Source of the DNA: Pseudothermotoga sp.
Lineage (GTDB): Bacteria > Thermotogota > Thermotogae > Thermotogales > DSM-5069
DNA length: 5,425 bases
Direction of reading: 5' to 3'
NCBI GenBank assembly: GCA_028276125.1
Contig: JAPYWY010000125.1
Span: forward strand, 1-5,425
Position 1 is the stretch's first letter; every line of letters starts with the position of its first letter. The notes under the pieces were generated by a model. The model was not told where the DNA came from. It searched no databases and saw only the letters and a list, made by a program, of their open reading frames with translations. The translations under genes were made by a program, and so were the position numbers. Shown piece after piece: positions 4,814-5,425 of this stretch.

Positions 4814-5425
4814 TTGATCAAACTGGTGTGCATAGACTTGGATGGAACGCTATTGGACAGCGAGAAGCGCGTCTCACAGCACAACATCGAGGCCATCAGG
4901 CGTGTGGTCGAGTTGGGCGTGCACGTGACGATCTTCACCGGGAGGAGCTTCGGCTCCGCCGCACGTTATGTGAGGGAGCTTGGCATAAGAATCCCTGCAG
5001 TCTTTCAAAACGGTGCGCTGATAATCGATCCTGTGAGCATGAAGATCTACAGGAGCATAGAACTGAACGCCGATCTGGCAAGACAGTTCGTAGAGGAGGC
5101 GCGTAAGAACTCAGTTTACCCAGTGGTATATGATTCATTCTTTTCCGAGAAGGACATGCTCATCGAAGGACCATACGTGGGTGCCTTTGAACGGTACTTC
5201 CAGTTGAACTCGCATCGAATCAGGATGGTTGAAAATTTGGCCGAAGAGCTGAGAAGAATACAAAGTGCGGTCGAGGTTGCATTAGTTGGGAAGACAGAGA
5301 GCGTGAACAGCGCGATCGAAAAGGTCTCGGCGAGATTGAAAGGTGGCTACACGGTGGTGGAGAATCAAAAGAAGGACGAAGAAGCGTTCGTCGAGATCTT
5401 CGGTCCTGAAGTAGGGAAAGAAAGG
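4814..5425 (+). CDS. Cof-type HAD-superfamily phosphatase (3' end outside window)
   Basis: This is a predicted Mg2+-dependent phosphatase of the Cof/class IIB branch, which typically dephosphorylates sugar phosphates or other small phosphometabolites in the cytoplasm. The frame opens with TTG at 4814-4816, 4 nt after GGTGAT (4804-4809), and stays open for 204 codons to the window edge. Motif I is CIDLDGTLLD (6-15), with nucleophile Asp8 and acid/base Asp10. Motif II is the Thr of TGRS (42-45). QNGA (65-68) and SEKD in the cap region are typical of the Cof group. The visible end, FVEIFGPEVGK, resembles the segment before the motif III lysine, so Lys202 is a candidate. Motif IV (GDxxND) would lie beyond the edge; full members have about 260-285 residues. 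The substrate cannot be told from sequence. It probably has its own promoter. Confidence 0.9.
   Translation, partial: MIKLVCIDLDGTLLDSEKRVSQHNIEAIRRVVELGVHVTIFTGRSFGSAARYVRELGIRIPAVFQNGALIIDPVSMKIYRSIELNADLARQFVEEARKNSVYPVVYDSFFSEKDMLIEGPYVGAFERYFQLNSHRIRMVENLAEELRRIQSAVEVALVGKTESVNSAIEKVSARLKGGYTVVENQKKDEEAFVEIFGPEVGKER

Noticed and set aside
3959..4938. Minus-strand open frames crossing the tRNA gene, with peptides such as RAGLEPARAETHMALNHA and GRDLNPHGPKPTWPS
   Set aside because: These are the well-known false proteins produced by reading the opposite strand of a tRNA-Leu gene. They also run antisense to the clear GGDEF and HAD genes.
4735..5106. Plus-strand frame from the tRNA T arm into the HAD gene
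   Set aside because: It starts inside the tRNA and reads the HAD gene out of frame; the HAD motifs DLDGT and TGRS are in the frame starting at 4814.
1..5425. CRISPR array, insertion sequence, prophage or genomic-island signs
   Set aside because: No regularly spaced repeats, transposase, integrase or terminal inverted repeats are visible. The tRNA 3' end is not repeated elsewhere in the window as an attachment site.

Overview
This window is very probably from a hyperthermophilic or thermophilic member of the Thermotogota (Thermotoga / Pseudothermotoga type). The strongest clue is the GH4 glycosidase at 858-2093. It reads as a close relative of Thermotoga maritima BglT, as far as that protein can be recalled without a database. 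Other hints fit but prove nothing: tightly packed genes, many non-ATG starts preceded by strong GGTGAT or GGAG ribosome sites, Arg/Lys/Glu-rich proteins, and base composition near half GC by eye.

Layout. At the left edge a plus-strand gene of unknown function ends at 340. It runs into a minus-strand three-gene cluster transcribed right to left: a BadF/BadG-type sugar kinase (3052 to 2090), a GH4 NAD+/Mn2+ 6-phospho-beta-glucosidase (2093 to 858), and the 16S rRNA guanine methyltransferase rsmD (842 to 309). Kinase and glycosidase share an ATGA stop/start overlap. The rsmD ribosome site overlaps the GH4 stop codon, so all three are probably one transcript. The ends of rsmD and the left-edge gene overlap convergently by 32 bp.

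A short divergent promoter region (about 3053-3118) separates this cluster from a plus-strand gene (3119-4639) for a membrane Cache-PAS-GGDEF sensor, a predicted diguanylate cyclase with a GGDEM signature. A compact tRNA-Leu(GAG) unit follows, with its own -35/-10 and a strong hairpin-U terminator. After it, an extended -10 promoter leads into a Cof-type HAD phosphatase that runs off the right edge.

How the genes may work together. The kinase could make the 6-phosphorylated beta-glycoside that the GH4 enzyme cleaves, a route that needs no PTS transporter. This is an inference from gene coupling and family chemistry. The divergently transcribed Cache-GGDEF sensor might respond to a related extracellular ligand, but adjacency is the only evidence. 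There is no CRISPR array, insertion sequence or prophage here, and no stretch longer than 300 bases lacks a gene.
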